A DNA stretch of 64,000 nucleotides from SVTX01 sp051867975 (GCA_051867975.1 JBJDZM010000002.1:5648-69647), one strand, 5' to 3'; positions 34,307 to 42,945 are shown, counted from the first letter of the stretch. Notes: generated by a model not told the origin, from the sequence alone. A program made the numbers and translations.

Positions 34307-34660
34307 CTAAAGTGCGGCAAGACCGTCCTCGGACAACTCGGAAATAAAAGCGCAGATGGCGATGTCGGCAGTTTCGTCAACCGTGACATTCAAAAACAAC
34401 TTGTCCTTGAGAAGTTTATGATAGATCTCAAACTCGTTTGCTTTTTTCATTCCGTGTTCGGTTAAATACACAAGACCGCCATGTTCTTTTTGAATATATT
34501 TTAAATCAAGAAAAGTATCCATCATATTGTGAACACTGACCTTGCTCAGCTTCAATTCTTTGGCAATGTCGATACTTCGGACTCCCGTTCCCTTATAAAT
34601 CCGCTTGATTGCAAGCAGATAACGAATATGAGATCCTGTCAGGACCGTCTTGTCAATCAT
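34307..34660 (-). CDS. Short DtxR/MntR-type metal-dependent regulator in the feo operon
   Basis: The protein has 117 residues. The winged HTH at about 8-65 has VRSIDIAKELKLSKVSVHNMM. The rest matches only the start of the DtxR dimerisation domain, so this is the short, SH3-less form. It lies 63 nt after the FeoB-associated gene with the RBS AGAGGAG, so it is probably the last gene of feoA-feoB-feoB-associated-dtxR. It likely represses the operon in response to metal by binding the GTTAGCAA-type palindromes; this is inference. Confidence 0.85.
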   Translation of the reverse strand: MIDKTVLTGSHIRYLLAIKRIYKGTGVRSIDIAKELKLSKVSVHNMMDTFLDLKYIQKEHGGLVYLTEHGMKKANEFEIYHKLLKDKLFLNVTVDETADIAICAFISELSEDGLAAL

Positions 34661-34723
34661 TGCTGACTCCTCTCTTTGAAATAAGGGAATGCGAATGTTT
34701 CAACCGCATCCCCTCGTTTTTTG

Positions 34724-34900
34724 TTAGTTTTCCTTATGTTCTTGTTTACCGTGCTTGCCGCATCCGCCGCAATTGCCCGTGCAATGCTTTCCGTGAGGGC
34801 AACCGATACACTTAGCACCTTTCTTCTTTTCTCTGACAATGTAAAAAATGGCAGCACCGATAATCAGTAAAAGAACACATGCAACAATAAAATTTTCCAT
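34724..34900 (-). CDS. FeoB-associated Cys-rich membrane protein
   Basis: The protein has 58 residues. The start ATG at 34900 overlaps the feoB stop by one base (TAATG). The N-terminal transmembrane helix is NFIVACVLLLIIGAAIFYIV (about 3-22). A basic stretch REKKKGAK and a Cys/His-rich tail follow, with CIGCPHGKHC and GNCGGCGKHG. This is the FeoB-associated family found directly after clostridial feoB, thought to assist ferrous iron transport. The gene is short and easily missed. Confidence 0.9.
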   Translation of the reverse strand: MENFIVACVLLLIIGAAIFYIVREKKKGAKCIGCPHGKHCTGNCGGCGKHGKQEHKEN

Positions 34901-36948
34901 TATGCGTTACCGAGAGCGTATTCCGCCTTCATTTTCCTGTTCGTGTTAATAATGAGACCGGCAATAATACCTGCGAATACGAGAACTGCCGCAAGGCCTG
35001 CAATAGCCGCACCGATGTTCAGGGTAGCGGGAGCAGTAATCAAAGTGCCAATGGTGTAAACGAGATATCCGACAGTAAAACCTACTCCGAGCTGAAGTCC
35101 TATTGCTGCCCATACCCATTTGCCGCTCTTCATTTCGGAATTCATCGCGCCGATTGCCGCGAAGCAAGGAGGAGTGTAAAGGTTGAACATCAAATATGCA
35201 AGAGCCGCAACCTTGGAAATGGCAATAATACCTGCAATCTCAGCCCCGGCACCCTCCATCATGGCGAGTTCTTCGGTATCAATGAGGTTCTCAAGCCCTA
35301 CAAAGCAAACAGCCAGTGTGCCTACGACATTCTCTTTTGCGATAAAGCCTGTCACTGCTGCCGCCGCAAGCTGCCAGGAGAGAACTCCGACAACGGGAAC
35401 GAGAAGGTAAGCAAAAGGAGTTGCAATGGTTGCAAGAATGGAGTCGCTTGCATTTTCTGCAACGGTAAACTGCCATGTAAAGGTCTGCATAACTTGAACG
35501 ACCGTGTTGCAGAGGAGAATAATGGTCGCCGCCTTTACTATGTACGCCCATCCTCTGCCGCACATGGTCTTGAATGCGCCCCACAGAGAAGGCTTTTTGT
35601 ATTCGGGAAGCTCGATAATAAAGAAAGACCTTCTTGCCTTATAGCCTGCAATTTTATTCACGATAAACGCGCCTACGAAAATCAGCACGATACCGAGCAG
35701 ATATACAGTCGCACTTACCCAACCTGAATTGTCGAAAAACGCACCTGCAAAAAGTGCAATGACGGGAATTTTTGCGCCGCAAGGCATAAAGGGAGCAAGC
35801 ATTGCAGTTGCTCTTCGTTCACGCTCGTTGCGGATGGTACGGCTCGCCATAATACCGGGAACGGCACAACCGATTGTGATTACGAAGGGAATGACCGACT
35901 TACCCGAAAGACCGACCTTCTTGAATATCGGGTCAAGCACAACGGCAACACGGGACATATAACCGCAATCCTCGAGAATGGCGATGAGAAAGTACATAAC
36001 CATAACGAGGGGCAAAAATCCGACAACGGCAATTACACCGCCGATGACACCGTCAACGAGCAGTGCCGAGAGAAGCGGATTGGCGTTTTCTAAGAGTCCG
36101 CCTACCCGGCCTTGGAACATTTCAAGAAGTGTAACAAGTCCGGGGATCGCCCATTCGTTTTCCGCGCCTTCATTGAAAACAATACCCTCTGCGATCCAAG
36201 TACCAAGCCATGTCTGCGAAATTTGGAACACGAGGAACATGACGACCGCGAAAATCGGAATACCGAGCCACTTGTTTGTGAGTACCTTGTCAATCTTATC
36301 GCTGATATTTTTGTCTTTGGTCAGAACCTTACGTGTTTCAACCTCTTTTACAATTTTGTTGACGAACTCAAAACGCTTTCTGTCTGCCGCTTCAACGACT
36401 GCTTTGTCGGTCAAATCGATATCACCCTGATGATATGGCGCGTTTTGCGTGGTGTTCGCAACCGATGCCGCCGTCTCCACGACGGTCTTCAATCCGTCTT
36501 GTGTGGTAGAGGTCGTTTCAACGACAGGGCAACCGAGTTTGACGGACAATTTTGCGACATCAATTTTAGTGTCCTTTTTCTTGTTAATATCGCTTTTGTT
36601 AAGAGCAACGACTACGGGAATACCAAGCTCCAAGAGTTGTGTTGTAAAGAAAAGGCTGCGGCTCAAGTTAGTCGCGTCCACGATGTTGATGATAACATCG
36701 GGATTTTCCTTCTTTACGTAGGAGCTTGTGATACTTTCCTCGCTTGTGAAAGGAGACATGGAATAGGCACCCGGAAGGTCAACGGCAATCAGCTGCTCGC
36801 TTCCCCCGTAGTATGCCTTTTTGATGGGGTGTTCTTTCTTTTCTACGGTAACACCTGCCCAGTTGCCGACTTTTTCATTTCGACCGGTGAGGGCATTATA
36901 CATCGTGGTCTTACCGGAGTTCGGGTTTCCTGTTAAAGCAATTCTCAT
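34900..36948 (-). CDS. feoB: Ferrous iron transport protein B
   Basis: The protein has 682 residues from ATG 36948, after AAGGAGGAAGC. The cytosolic G domain has G1 GNPNSGKTT (7-15), G3 DLPG (57-60) and NKSD. The GDI-like linker runs to about 215. The membrane part has about ten helices in two Gate motifs, with CAVPGIMA in the first and CGRGWAYI/TGFIAKENVV in the second, including the expected conserved Cys. It imports Fe(II). It lies 177 nt downstream of feoA, with two palindromic operators in the gap, so it may be separately controlled. Confidence 0.97.
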   Translation of the reverse strand: MRIALTGNPNSGKTTMYNALTGRNEKVGNWAGVTVEKKEHPIKKAYYGGSEQLIAVDLPGAYSMSPFTSEESITSSYVKKENPDVIINIVDATNLSRSLFFTTQLLELGIPVVVALNKSDINKKKDTKIDVAKLSVKLGCPVVETTSTTQDGLKTVVETAASVANTTQNAPYHQGDIDLTDKAVVEAADRKRFEFVNKIVKEVETRKVLTKDKNISDKIDKVLTNKWLGIPIFAVVMFLVFQISQTWLGTWIAEGIVFNEGAENEWAIPGLVTLLEMFQGRVGGLLENANPLLSALLVDGVIGGVIAVVGFLPLVMVMYFLIAILEDCGYMSRVAVVLDPIFKKVGLSGKSVIPFVITIGCAVPGIMASRTIRNERERRATAMLAPFMPCGAKIPVIALFAGAFFDNSGWVSATVYLLGIVLIFVGAFIVNKIAGYKARRSFFIIELPEYKKPSLWGAFKTMCGRGWAYIVKAATIILLCNTVVQVMQTFTWQFTVAENASDSILATIATPFAYLLVPVVGVLSWQLAAAAVTGFIAKENVVGTLAVCFVGLENLIDTEELAMMEGAGAEIAGIIAISKVAALAYLMFNLYTPPCFAAIGAMNSEMKSGKWVWAAIGLQLGVGFTVGYLVYTIGTLITAPATLNIGAAIAGLAAVLVFAGIIAGLIINTNRKMKAEYALGNA

Positions 36949-37018
36949 ATTTGCTTCCTCCTTAAATATGATAATGATATGGTCAATCAGTCCCGTGGGA
37001 CTTGGTTGCAAATTTTAA

Positions 37019-37034
37019 GTTAGCAACTGCTAAC
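37019..37034. promoter_or_regulatory. Metal-regulator palindrome O1
   Basis: GTTAGCAACTGCTAAC lies between feoA and feoB. Confidence 0.8.
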
Positions 37035-37057
37035 TAACGGCTTTTATATAAGCCGAT

Positions 37058-37073
37058 GTTAGCAATCGCTAAC
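37058..37073. promoter_or_regulatory. Metal-regulator palindrome O2
   Basis: GTTAGCAATCGCTAAC is centred 39 bp from O1 and embedded in the larger inverted repeat CCGATG...CATCGG. Confidence 0.8.
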
Positions 37074-37124
37074 ACATCGGCAAAAATAAAACGCGCCCGT
37101 GGCAAGCGTAAACTTGCCCAATAT

Positions 37125-37337
37125 TCATACTCGAATCGCCTGCGCCAGGTGCATATCGATATTGTATCTGCCGTCCTTAATCGAGACAACACAGCTTTTT
37201 TTGAGACGGGAAACGACCGTAACCGTCTCGCCGCTGTAACAACCGAGAGAGAACAGAAAGGCATTGAGTTCCTCATCATCGGTATCTATTTGATTGATGG
37301 TATATTCCCTTCCTTCTTCCGCTTCCCAAAGAGTCAT
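37125..37337 (-). CDS. feoA: Ferrous iron transport protein A
   Basis: The protein has 70 residues and an SH3-like beta barrel, with the FeoA core LFSLGCYSGETVTVVSRL and a late DMHLAQAIRV strand. FeoA docks on the cytosolic face of FeoB and tunes its activity. The RBS GAGGTAAG precedes ATG 37337. It is the first gene of the feo operon under a consensus promoter overlapped by operators O3 and O4. Confidence 0.93.
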   Translation of the reverse strand: MTLWEAEEGREYTINQIDTDDEELNAFLFSLGCYSGETVTVVSRLKKSCVVSIKDGRYNIDMHLAQAIRV

Positions 37338-37374
37338 CTTTCTTACCTCTTACAATTAGTTTTTCTTCACACCT

Positions 37375-37390
37375 GTTAGCAATTGCTAAC
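37375..37390. promoter_or_regulatory. Metal-regulator palindrome O3
   Basis: GTTAGCAATTGCTAAC is a perfect 16-bp palindrome in the feoA leader. Confidence 0.85.
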
Positions 37391-37408
37391 AACCGTGCTT
37401 AAAAATTT

Positions 37409-37424
37409 GTTAGCAACTGCTAAC
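37409..37424. promoter_or_regulatory. Metal-regulator palindrome O4
   Basis: GTTAGCAACTGCTAAC begins 9 bp downstream of the feoA -10 box, over the transcription start, an ideal repressor site. Confidence 0.85.
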
Positions 37425-37433
37425 ACGCTTGTC

Positions 37434-37462
37434 ATTATATCACGATTTTTTCATGATGTCAA
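37434..37462 (-). promoter_or_regulatory. Consensus promoter of the feo operon
   Basis: TTGACA, 17-bp spacer, TATAAT on the minus strand. Confidence 0.9.
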
Positions 37463-37497
37463 TAGTTTTTTCAAAAAAAATTATCAATTTTGAAATG

Positions 37498-37526
37498 TTG
37501 ACTAATTAACCAATTTATGATATAAT
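37498..37526 (+). promoter_or_regulatory. Promoter of the divergent DtxR-family gene
   Basis: TTGACT, 17-bp spacer, TATAAT. The -35 lies within TTGACTAATTAACCAA, an imperfect palindrome unlike O1-O4. Confidence 0.85.
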
Positions 37527-37574
37527 TCTTATATATAGAATTATACGAAATCATTACTCATTGAGGTAAATTTT

Positions 37575-37946
37575 ATGTCACTTAAAGAATCGGGCGAGAT
37601 GTATCTCGAAACCATATATATTTTAAGCAAAAAGAGTTCTGCCGTGCGCTCCGTTGACATTGCAGAATATATGAATTATACCAGAGCAAGTGTCAGCCGC
37701 GGCGTTGGACTTCTCAAAAAACACGGGCTTATAGATGTTGATAAAAACGGGTTTGTTACGCTGACCGTGGAAGGTATGGTAGCGGCAAAAAAAATTATGG
37801 AACGTCACGAGGTTTTGACAGATATGCTGGTACGTCTCGGCATTGACGAGGCAACTGCTGCAAAAGATGCCTGCCGCATGGAACACGTCATCAGCGACGA
37901 GACATTTCACGGAATTAAAGAGCACTATGCAAAATATAACAAGTAG
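37575..37946 (+). CDS. DtxR/MntR family metal-dependent transcriptional regulator
   Basis: The protein has 123 residues. The winged HTH at about 7-65 has VRSVDIAEYMNYTRASVSRGV. The dimerisation region has EVLTDMLVRLGIDEATAAKDACRMEHVISDET, including the Cys-x-x-Glu-His metal-site pattern. Length and pattern fit MntR-like proteins without an SH3 domain. It is divergent from feoA across a 237-bp region holding O3 and O4, so it is a prime candidate for binding those sites. RBS GAGGTAA. Confidence 0.93.
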   Translation: MSLKESGEMYLETIYILSKKSSAVRSVDIAEYMNYTRASVSRGVGLLKKHGLIDVDKNGFVTLTVEGMVAAKKIMERHEVLTDMLVRLGIDEATAAKDACRMEHVISDETFHGIKEHYAKYNK

Positions 37947-37953
37947 TATAAAA

Positions 37954-37981
37954 GCAAGGGCTTTTTCGCCCTTGCCTTTGC
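37954..37981 (+). terminator. Terminator of the DtxR-family gene
   Basis: GCAAGGGC (37954-37961) pairs with GCCCTTGC (37968-37975), followed by CTTTGCTTT. A second hairpin, AAAAGTCGAA/TTCGACTTTT (37993-38028), lies between it and the jag stop and has a long T run on the plus strand. Confidence 0.8.
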
Positions 37982-38034
37982 TTTCACTATACAAAAGTCG
38001 AATAACTCCTCGGGATTTTTCGACTTTTTCTTTT

Positions 38035-38685
38035 TTATTTCTCGTCAAGGAAAACAACTATCTTTCTGTTGTTTTCGCTTCCGATAGAGTTTGTGGATAC
38101 TCCCTCGATCTTCTGGATCTCGGAGTGAATTATCCTTCTCTCGTATGGGTTCATAGGCTCAAGCATAACGCTCTTTTTCTGCTTAAGCACTCTGTCTGCC
38201 ATTCTTCTTGCAAGCGTGCGGAGCGTTTCCTCACGTCTTGCGCGGTAATTCTCCGCATCTACGGATATCTTTACGTAGGGAGGCTTTACACCGTCAACTC
38301 TCTTGTTCGCCGCAAGATTTGCAAGGTACTGAAGAGAATCAAGTGTATCTCCGTGATGACCGATAAGCACGCCTGCTCCCTCGCCCTGAATGTCGATGAG
38401 CTTGCAGTCCTTGTCTCCGCCCTCAACGTCCTTCATCTCAACGGTTACGTCAAGTCCCATATCCTGTACGAGCTGATTTATGAAATTGAGCGCGAATATC
38501 TCGCCTTTATATACTCTCTTTGCGCTGATCTTTGCGGGAGCGGCACCGATGCCGAAGATTCCCTTTCGGGGCTCCTCAACAACCGTGTACTCGATCTCCT
38601 GTGCGCTCTTTACGCCAAACTCGGATACAGCGGCGGCAACGGCATCTTCAACCGTTTTGCCTGTTGTAATTATTTCGTTATTCAC
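38035..38685 (-). CDS. jag: RNA-binding protein Jag/KhpB
   Basis: The protein has 216 residues. The N-terminal Jag domain (about 4-52) has KTVEDAVAAAVSEFG and a KGIFGIG motif. The KH domain (about 75-150) has the GEGAGVLIGHHGDTLDSLQ loop. The R3H domain (about 150-212) has RARREETLRTLARRMADR. KhpB binds RNA with KhpA and affects cell elongation and division in Firmicutes. It lies 30 nt after yidC in the conserved rpmH-rnpA-yidD-yidC-jag order. Confidence 0.97.
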   Translation of the reverse strand: MNNEIITTGKTVEDAVAAAVSEFGVKSAQEIEYTVVEEPRKGIFGIGAAPAKISAKRVYKGEIFALNFINQLVQDMGLDVTVEMKDVEGGDKDCKLIDIQGEGAGVLIGHHGDTLDSLQYLANLAANKRVDGVKPPYVKISVDAENYRARREETLRTLARRMADRVLKQKKSVMLEPMNPYERRIIHSEIQKIEGVSTNSIGSENNRKIVVFLDEK

Positions 38686-38715
38686 TGTTTTTTCTCCTAT
38701 TGATGCGTTGTTCGC

Positions 38716-40122
38716 TTATTCTTTTTTGTCTTCTTTTTCTTCTTTGCCTTTTTTGCCGAAAAGACGGGGCTTTTTCTCTTTCTTGTCGCTCTCGTCCTTA
38801 AGAGCCGCGCCCTCTGTCATTTTGTTATCGGCAACCTTTTCCTCGGCTTTTGTCTCAAATACCTCTTCTTCGGGAGCCTTCGGACAGTAGTTTCCGTTTT
38901 CGTCGTAGTCCTCGTCATCAATGTGATGGAGCGAACGAACGGTTCCCGCTCTTTCGGACTTGACGATCTTCTTAGGCGGCTGTTTGCCGAACATTTCTTT
39001 TTCCGCCGCCTTGTAATCCTCCTCCGTAAATGTGGGAAGGGGCATAACACGGCTCATAATGAACTGCTTTAAGACTCCGATAATACTCTTGAACATCCAA
39101 TATACACCGACTGCTCCGGGAACGATGAACGTCATCCATACGCTCATAAGCGGCATTGTGATGTCCATCATGTTGTTAGAGCAAGCCTGCTGACGGTCGT
39201 CAGCGCTTTGTGTGGGCTGGAAGGAGAGCTTTCTGTTTAACTTCATCGAGCCGAAGTAGACGACGAATGTAAGCACGGGTATCACAAGCAGCCATCCGTT
39301 TACTGTTGAGAAATCAAACGAAGGCGTAAGTCCGAGGTTCAAGGGACCTACGTTGAAGTTTGCGGGGATCTCGCTTATTCTTCGTACCTCATCAAATACC
39401 TCTGCGCCGTTCGCACAGTAGTTCTGAATTCCGGCAAATGCATCCGCGCCAAGCTCTTTTATCTTACTGAATATCTCAATAGAGCCGTTTGTAGCCGTGA
39501 GCTTGAGTCCGAGCCCCCCGTCCGCTGCGGACGCGGTAATGTAGGAGTGAAGCACGCTGATAAGCTCTCTTGAGCCTCCGCATACGTACTGTATCGGGTC
39601 AACTACGAGCCAATAAAGCACGATGATTATCGGGAACTGTATGAGAAGAGGAAGACAACCGCCCATGGGGTTGAAGTTTTCCTTCTGGTAAAGCTCCTGG
39701 ATCTCCTGCGTGAGCTTTTGTTTTGTTGCCTGGTCGTTTCTTCCGGCATACTTCTTTCTGATTGCCATCTCTTTGGGTCTGAGCATAGCCTGCTTTATCG
39801 AGTTCTTCTGCTGTTTTATTGCAAAAGGAAGCATGATTATCTCAAGCATTATCGCAAAGACAAAGAGGGTCAGAATGTAGCTGTTTGCCGGCATAATGCT
39901 CGTGATCCAGTTGAGGAATATACCGATGTAGGAAAGGAGCTTATCGAGAAAGCCTGTCGAAGGGGCAATCTCAACCGTCTCGTCTTTCCAATCCGCAGGT
40001 TTCTTTGACGTATCGATGATAGTATTGCTTGCGCATCCCGTCATAACGACAGCCAATACCGCCAAAAGTGCGAGAATAAGCGCAATTTTTGGCAACATTT
40101 TTCTGATTTTTTGCATGTTCAT
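38716..40122 (-). CDS. yidC: Membrane protein insertase YidC (SpoIIIJ type)
   Basis: The protein has 468 residues. The start ATG at 40122 puts a lipoprotein signal at the front (VVMTGC, Cys30); a longer frame would reach into yidD. Five core membrane segments of the Oxa1/YidC fold follow, with KYAGRNDQATKQKLTQE in the cytosolic loop. A large insert lies at about 195-275 between membrane segments. The C-terminal 90 residues are charged and disordered. It inserts membrane proteins with or without Sec. In spore formers the SpoIIIJ form is also needed for forespore sigma-G activation. Confidence 0.95.
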   Translation of the reverse strand: MNMQKIRKMLPKIALILALLAVLAVVMTGCASNTIIDTSKKPADWKDETVEIAPSTGFLDKLLSYIGIFLNWITSIMPANSYILTLFVFAIMLEIIMLPFAIKQQKNSIKQAMLRPKEMAIRKKYAGRNDQATKQKLTQEIQELYQKENFNPMGGCLPLLIQFPIIIVLYWLVVDPIQYVCGGSRELISVLHSYITASAADGGLGLKLTATNGSIEIFSKIKELGADAFAGIQNYCANGAEVFDEVRRISEIPANFNVGPLNLGLTPSFDFSTVNGWLLVIPVLTFVVYFGSMKLNRKLSFQPTQSADDRQQACSNNMMDITMPLMSVWMTFIVPGAVGVYWMFKSIIGVLKQFIMSRVMPLPTFTEEDYKAAEKEMFGKQPPKKIVKSERAGTVRSLHHIDDEDYDENGNYCPKAPEEEVFETKAEEKVADNKMTEGAALKDESDKKEKKPRLFGKKGKEEKEDKKE

Positions 40123-40129
40123 TGCTAAT

Positions 40130-40486
40130 TTAGTCCTCTCGTTTTTTCTTTTTCTTTGGACTCTTTTCGCGGTCGTCAAGCTCAAGTTCGTAGTTGAAAA
40201 CGAACCTGTCGCCGTCACCGCTGCCATTTTGGAAAGTCTCATCATCCCCGCCCTTTTTACTTCTGAGTCCCGTCAAGGGGACGGGATCATATCCGCCGGG
40301 ACAAAACGGGTTGCAGCGAAAAATTCGCGTTACCATCAAATAAAACCCGACGAAAAAGCCTCGTTTCTCAAACGCCTCCAGGGCATAGGCTGAGCATGTA
40401 GGCGTGAACCTACAGCAGGGCTTCGATTTTAAGGGAGATAAAAATTTTCTGTAAAAGCGTATCAAAGCCATACAAATGTGCTTCAT
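40130..40486 (-). CDS. yidD: Membrane protein insertion efficiency factor YidD
   Basis: The protein has 118 residues. The first 70 match YidD (LIRFYRKFLSP, CCRFTPTCSAYALEA, RCNPFCPGGYDPVP), with its conserved Cys residues. The remaining 45 residues are a charged Asp/Lys-rich extension not typical of the family. It assists YidC-mediated insertion at the inner membrane. It lies 6 nt after rnpA and 7 nt before yidC. Confidence 0.95.
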   Translation of the reverse strand: MKHICMALIRFYRKFLSPLKSKPCCRFTPTCSAYALEAFEKRGFFVGFYLMVTRIFRCNPFCPGGYDPVPLTGLRSKKGGDDETFQNGSGDGDRFVFNYELELDDREKSPKKKKKRED

Positions 40487-40492
40487 CTGTAA

Positions 40493-40873
40493 TTATTCCC
40501 CATGTTTTTCAAGCATATCAAGCTTTTTGAACGCATATCTCAGTTCGCCTTGGATCTCGGGACTCTTTCTCCCTGCGATCTCGGGCTTTGCGCTGACCAC
40601 AATGAGGTATCCTTTGCGCAATTTGTCCTCAAGCGGAGCGTATGCAGCTCTGATGATCCTTTTTGCTCTGTTCCTCTTGACTGCCGTGCCTATCTTCTTC
40701 GACACAGAGATGCCGAATCTGTTTACCATGACCTTAAGAGGGTGACTTTTCTGCAAAAGCCTCGCATGCGTGTCCTTCAGGACATACACACAGACGTATC
40801 TGCCGAAAAACCGTTTGCTTGACCGATATGTCTTGTTATAAAGATGGTGTTCCTTGATTGCGGGAAATTTCAT
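40493..40873 (-). CDS. rnpA: Ribonuclease P protein component
   Basis: The protein has 126 residues from ATG 40873, chosen because GAGGTG then sits 7 nt upstream; an ATG two codons earlier is too close. The RNR motif is KRNRAKRIIRAAY, preceded by FGISVSKKIGTAV. It binds the RNase P RNA and helps in tRNA 5' processing. The gene lies 266 bp from rpmH, with a terminator hairpin between them. Confidence 0.97.
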   Translation of the reverse strand: MKFPAIKEHHLYNKTYRSSKRFFGRYVCVYVLKDTHARLLQKSHPLKVMVNRFGISVSKKIGTAVKRNRAKRIIRAAYAPLEDKLRKGYLIVVSAKPEIAGRKSPEIQGELRYAFKKLDMLEKHGE

Positions 40874-41050
40874 GGGCATCACCTCTAAAAAATAGTCTTG
40901 CGCTTCCGTGTTTTTAATTTTAATAATGCATGTCAGTTTACATTATTCCCTCATTGTTCCGATATAGATGCCCGAGGGTAGGCTTTTTAACGATTATTTA
41001 AATACTGTTTTTTACAAATTTGTATTATTCTGTAAAAACTTTCAAACAGC

Positions 41051-41112
41051 AAAAACCCCGATGACTGCCGCATTTACGAAAAAAATCGAATCAGCACTTG
41101 TCATCGGCGTTT
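41051..41112. terminator. Terminator after rpmH
   Basis: CCGATGAC (41058-41065) and GTCATCGG (41100-41107) form the stem, with a 34-nt A-rich loop. The minus strand continues GGTTTTTG and the plus strand CGTTTTT. It may lower transcription into rnpA. Confidence 0.6.
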
Positions 41113-41138
41113 TTATGAATATTGGGGCAACTGAAAAA

Positions 41139-41273
41139 TCAGTGAGTAAGTCTCTTTCTGCCCTTTGCGCGGCGTCTCTTAAGAACTGCTCTGCCGTCTG
41201 CAGTTTTCATTCTCTTTCTGAAGCCATGCTCCTTTTTTCTCTGACGCTTTTTGGGTTGATAAGTTCTGAGCAT
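41139..41273 (-). CDS. rpmH: 50S ribosomal protein L34
   Basis: The protein has 44 residues from ATG 41273, after AAGGAGGTG; the sequence begins MLRTYQPKKRQRKKEHGFR and ends RAKGRKRLTH, typical L34. It is the first gene of the conserved rpmH-rnpA-yidD-yidC-jag block. In many bacteria dnaA and oriC lie just upstream; here a MATE transporter gene does instead. Confidence 0.98.
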   Translation of the reverse strand: MLRTYQPKKRQRKKEHGFRKRMKTADGRAVLKRRRAKGRKRLTH

Positions 41274-41382
41274 TAATCTGCACCTCCTTGAATAATAGAT
41301 CGGAAGCGTTTTAGTCTGCGGTCGGCACGATCCCGACCGAAATAGCATCTGCTATTTACGCTTTTACACAATGACATTCCAT

Positions 41383-41412
41383 ATTATACACGATGAGATA
41401 TGCTTTTGTCAA
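41383..41412 (-). promoter_or_regulatory. Promoter of rpmH
   Basis: TTGACA, 18-bp spacer, TATAAT on the minus strand, leaving a leader of about 100 nt with the hairpin CGGTCGGGATCGTGCCGACCG. Confidence 0.8.
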
Positions 41413-41471
41413 GGGTTTTTTTGAATTTTTTTGGTTTTTTTGCTTTTATCGCATAGATCGAGGTATTATTT

Positions 41472-42890
41472 TCATTCGGGGATCCGTGCAATGATCTTCC
41501 TGTAAATGAAGATGAAGAACACAGAACTCACTATGACCGATGCTATCTCGGCTATCGGGAAGGACCACCAGACCGCTGCCGCATCTCCGAAGCTTGCCAA
41601 AAGATAGGCTACGGGTATCAGTACAAGCAGCTGGCGCGCGATAGAAACAAACATCGAATAAACACTCTTTCCGAGTGCCTGGAATACCGAACCGATTATG
41701 ATGCAGAATCCCGCAAAAACAAAGGAAAGCGAGATGATACGCAGGCAAGGCACCGCTATGCTAAGAGTTGCGGGATCGGTCATGTTGAAAAATCCGAGCA
41801 AAATCTTGGGGAAAAACTGAAAGGCAACAGTGCCGAGCGCCATATATCCGACGGAATAAAGTATTCCGAGCTTGACGGTTCCCATCATTCTCTTTCTCTT
41901 CTGCGCCCCGAAGTTATACGCCACTATCGGAACGATTCCGTTATTGAGTCCGAATATCGGCATAAATATGAAGCTTTGAAGCTTAAAATAAACGCCGAAG
42001 GCATTTTGCGAAAGTTGTCCTACCGTCTGTCCTGTTCCCTCCGCTATCTCGTTAAATCCGTTGAGTATTCCGTTGAAGAGAACATTCATGACCGAGCCTA
42101 TCGATGCCATGACGATCGACGGGATGCCGATAGCGTAGATCCTTCCGATTATTCTTGCACTTGGTATGAATCCTTTTATCGAGAGATCTATCTCCCTGTT
42201 GAATTTGGCATTGAGTACGATTGCAAGAATAAATGCAACGACCTGACCGATAACCGTCGCTATCGCCGCTCCCTTGATGCCGAGTCCGAGTGTGAAAATG
42301 AATACGGGGTCGAGCAGGATATTGATTATCGCTCCGACACCCTGAGTTACCATGGCAAGGTGAGTTTTTCCGGTCGATATCATCAGTCTCTCCATGACGA
42401 TCTGTCCGAAAATTCCGAACGAGAAGATATAACAGATTGAAAGATAATCGACGCCTGCCGAAATGACCTTTTCATTGCCTGTCATCCACGTCATGTAGGT
42501 TCTCATGCATGTAAAGCCGAGGAAGAGGAACACTATATAGCTGCACAAAGCCAAAAATACGCCGTTTGAAGCGACACGGTTTGCGCCCTTTTGGTCCTTT
42601 TCGCCGAGGGCTTTTGAAAGCAGAGCGTTTATACCTACACCCGTACCCGTTGCAACGGCTATCATGAAGTTTTGCGCCGCGAACGCGAGCGATATTGCGG
42701 TAAGCTCGTTTTGCTCCGCCGATATCCTTGCGACATAGAGGCTGTCGACGATGTTATAGAGTGCCTGCACGAGCATTGATATAACCATGGGCAACGCCAT
42801 GGTCAATAGCAGTTTATTTACGGGCATGGTGCCCATTTTGTTTTCCTTTGGCGGTTCCGTATGAATTGCCGCCGCATCATTTTGTGACAT
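41472..42890 (-). CDS. MATE family efflux transporter
   Basis: The protein has 472 residues and about 12 membrane segments in two MatE halves (about 25-235 and 255-460). Family sequences include MALPMVISMLVQALYNIVDSLYVAR and GTGVGINALLSKALGEKD. MATE proteins export drugs or metabolites using Na+ or H+ gradients; the substrate cannot be read from sequence. It is monocistronic with its own promoter and lies upstream of rpmH in the same direction. Confidence 0.95.
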   Translation of the reverse strand: MSQNDAAAIHTEPPKENKMGTMPVNKLLLTMALPMVISMLVQALYNIVDSLYVARISAEQNELTAISLAFAAQNFMIAVATGTGVGINALLSKALGEKDQKGANRVASNGVFLALCSYIVFLFLGFTCMRTYMTWMTGNEKVISAGVDYLSICYIFSFGIFGQIVMERLMISTGKTHLAMVTQGVGAIINILLDPVFIFTLGLGIKGAAIATVIGQVVAFILAIVLNAKFNREIDLSIKGFIPSARIIGRIYAIGIPSIVMASIGSVMNVLFNGILNGFNEIAEGTGQTVGQLSQNAFGVYFKLQSFIFMPIFGLNNGIVPIVAYNFGAQKRKRMMGTVKLGILYSVGYMALGTVAFQFFPKILLGFFNMTDPATLSIAVPCLRIISLSFVFAGFCIIIGSVFQALGKSVYSMFVSIARQLLVLIPVAYLLASFGDAAAVWWSFPIAEIASVIVSSVFFIFIYRKIIARIPE

Positions 42891-42945
42891 TTTTTTATCC
42901 TTTTTTTACAAATGCGCATTTTTTCCTAAAATGCGGAACAGAAAT

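Noticed and set aside
36112..36936. 274-codon ORF antisense to feoB
   Set aside because: It lies wholly inside a confident FeoB coding sequence.
41349..41400. Replication origin at the rpmH promoter
   Set aside because: Only two weak DnaA-box-like strings, no cluster or AT-rich unwinding element that stands out, and no dnaA.
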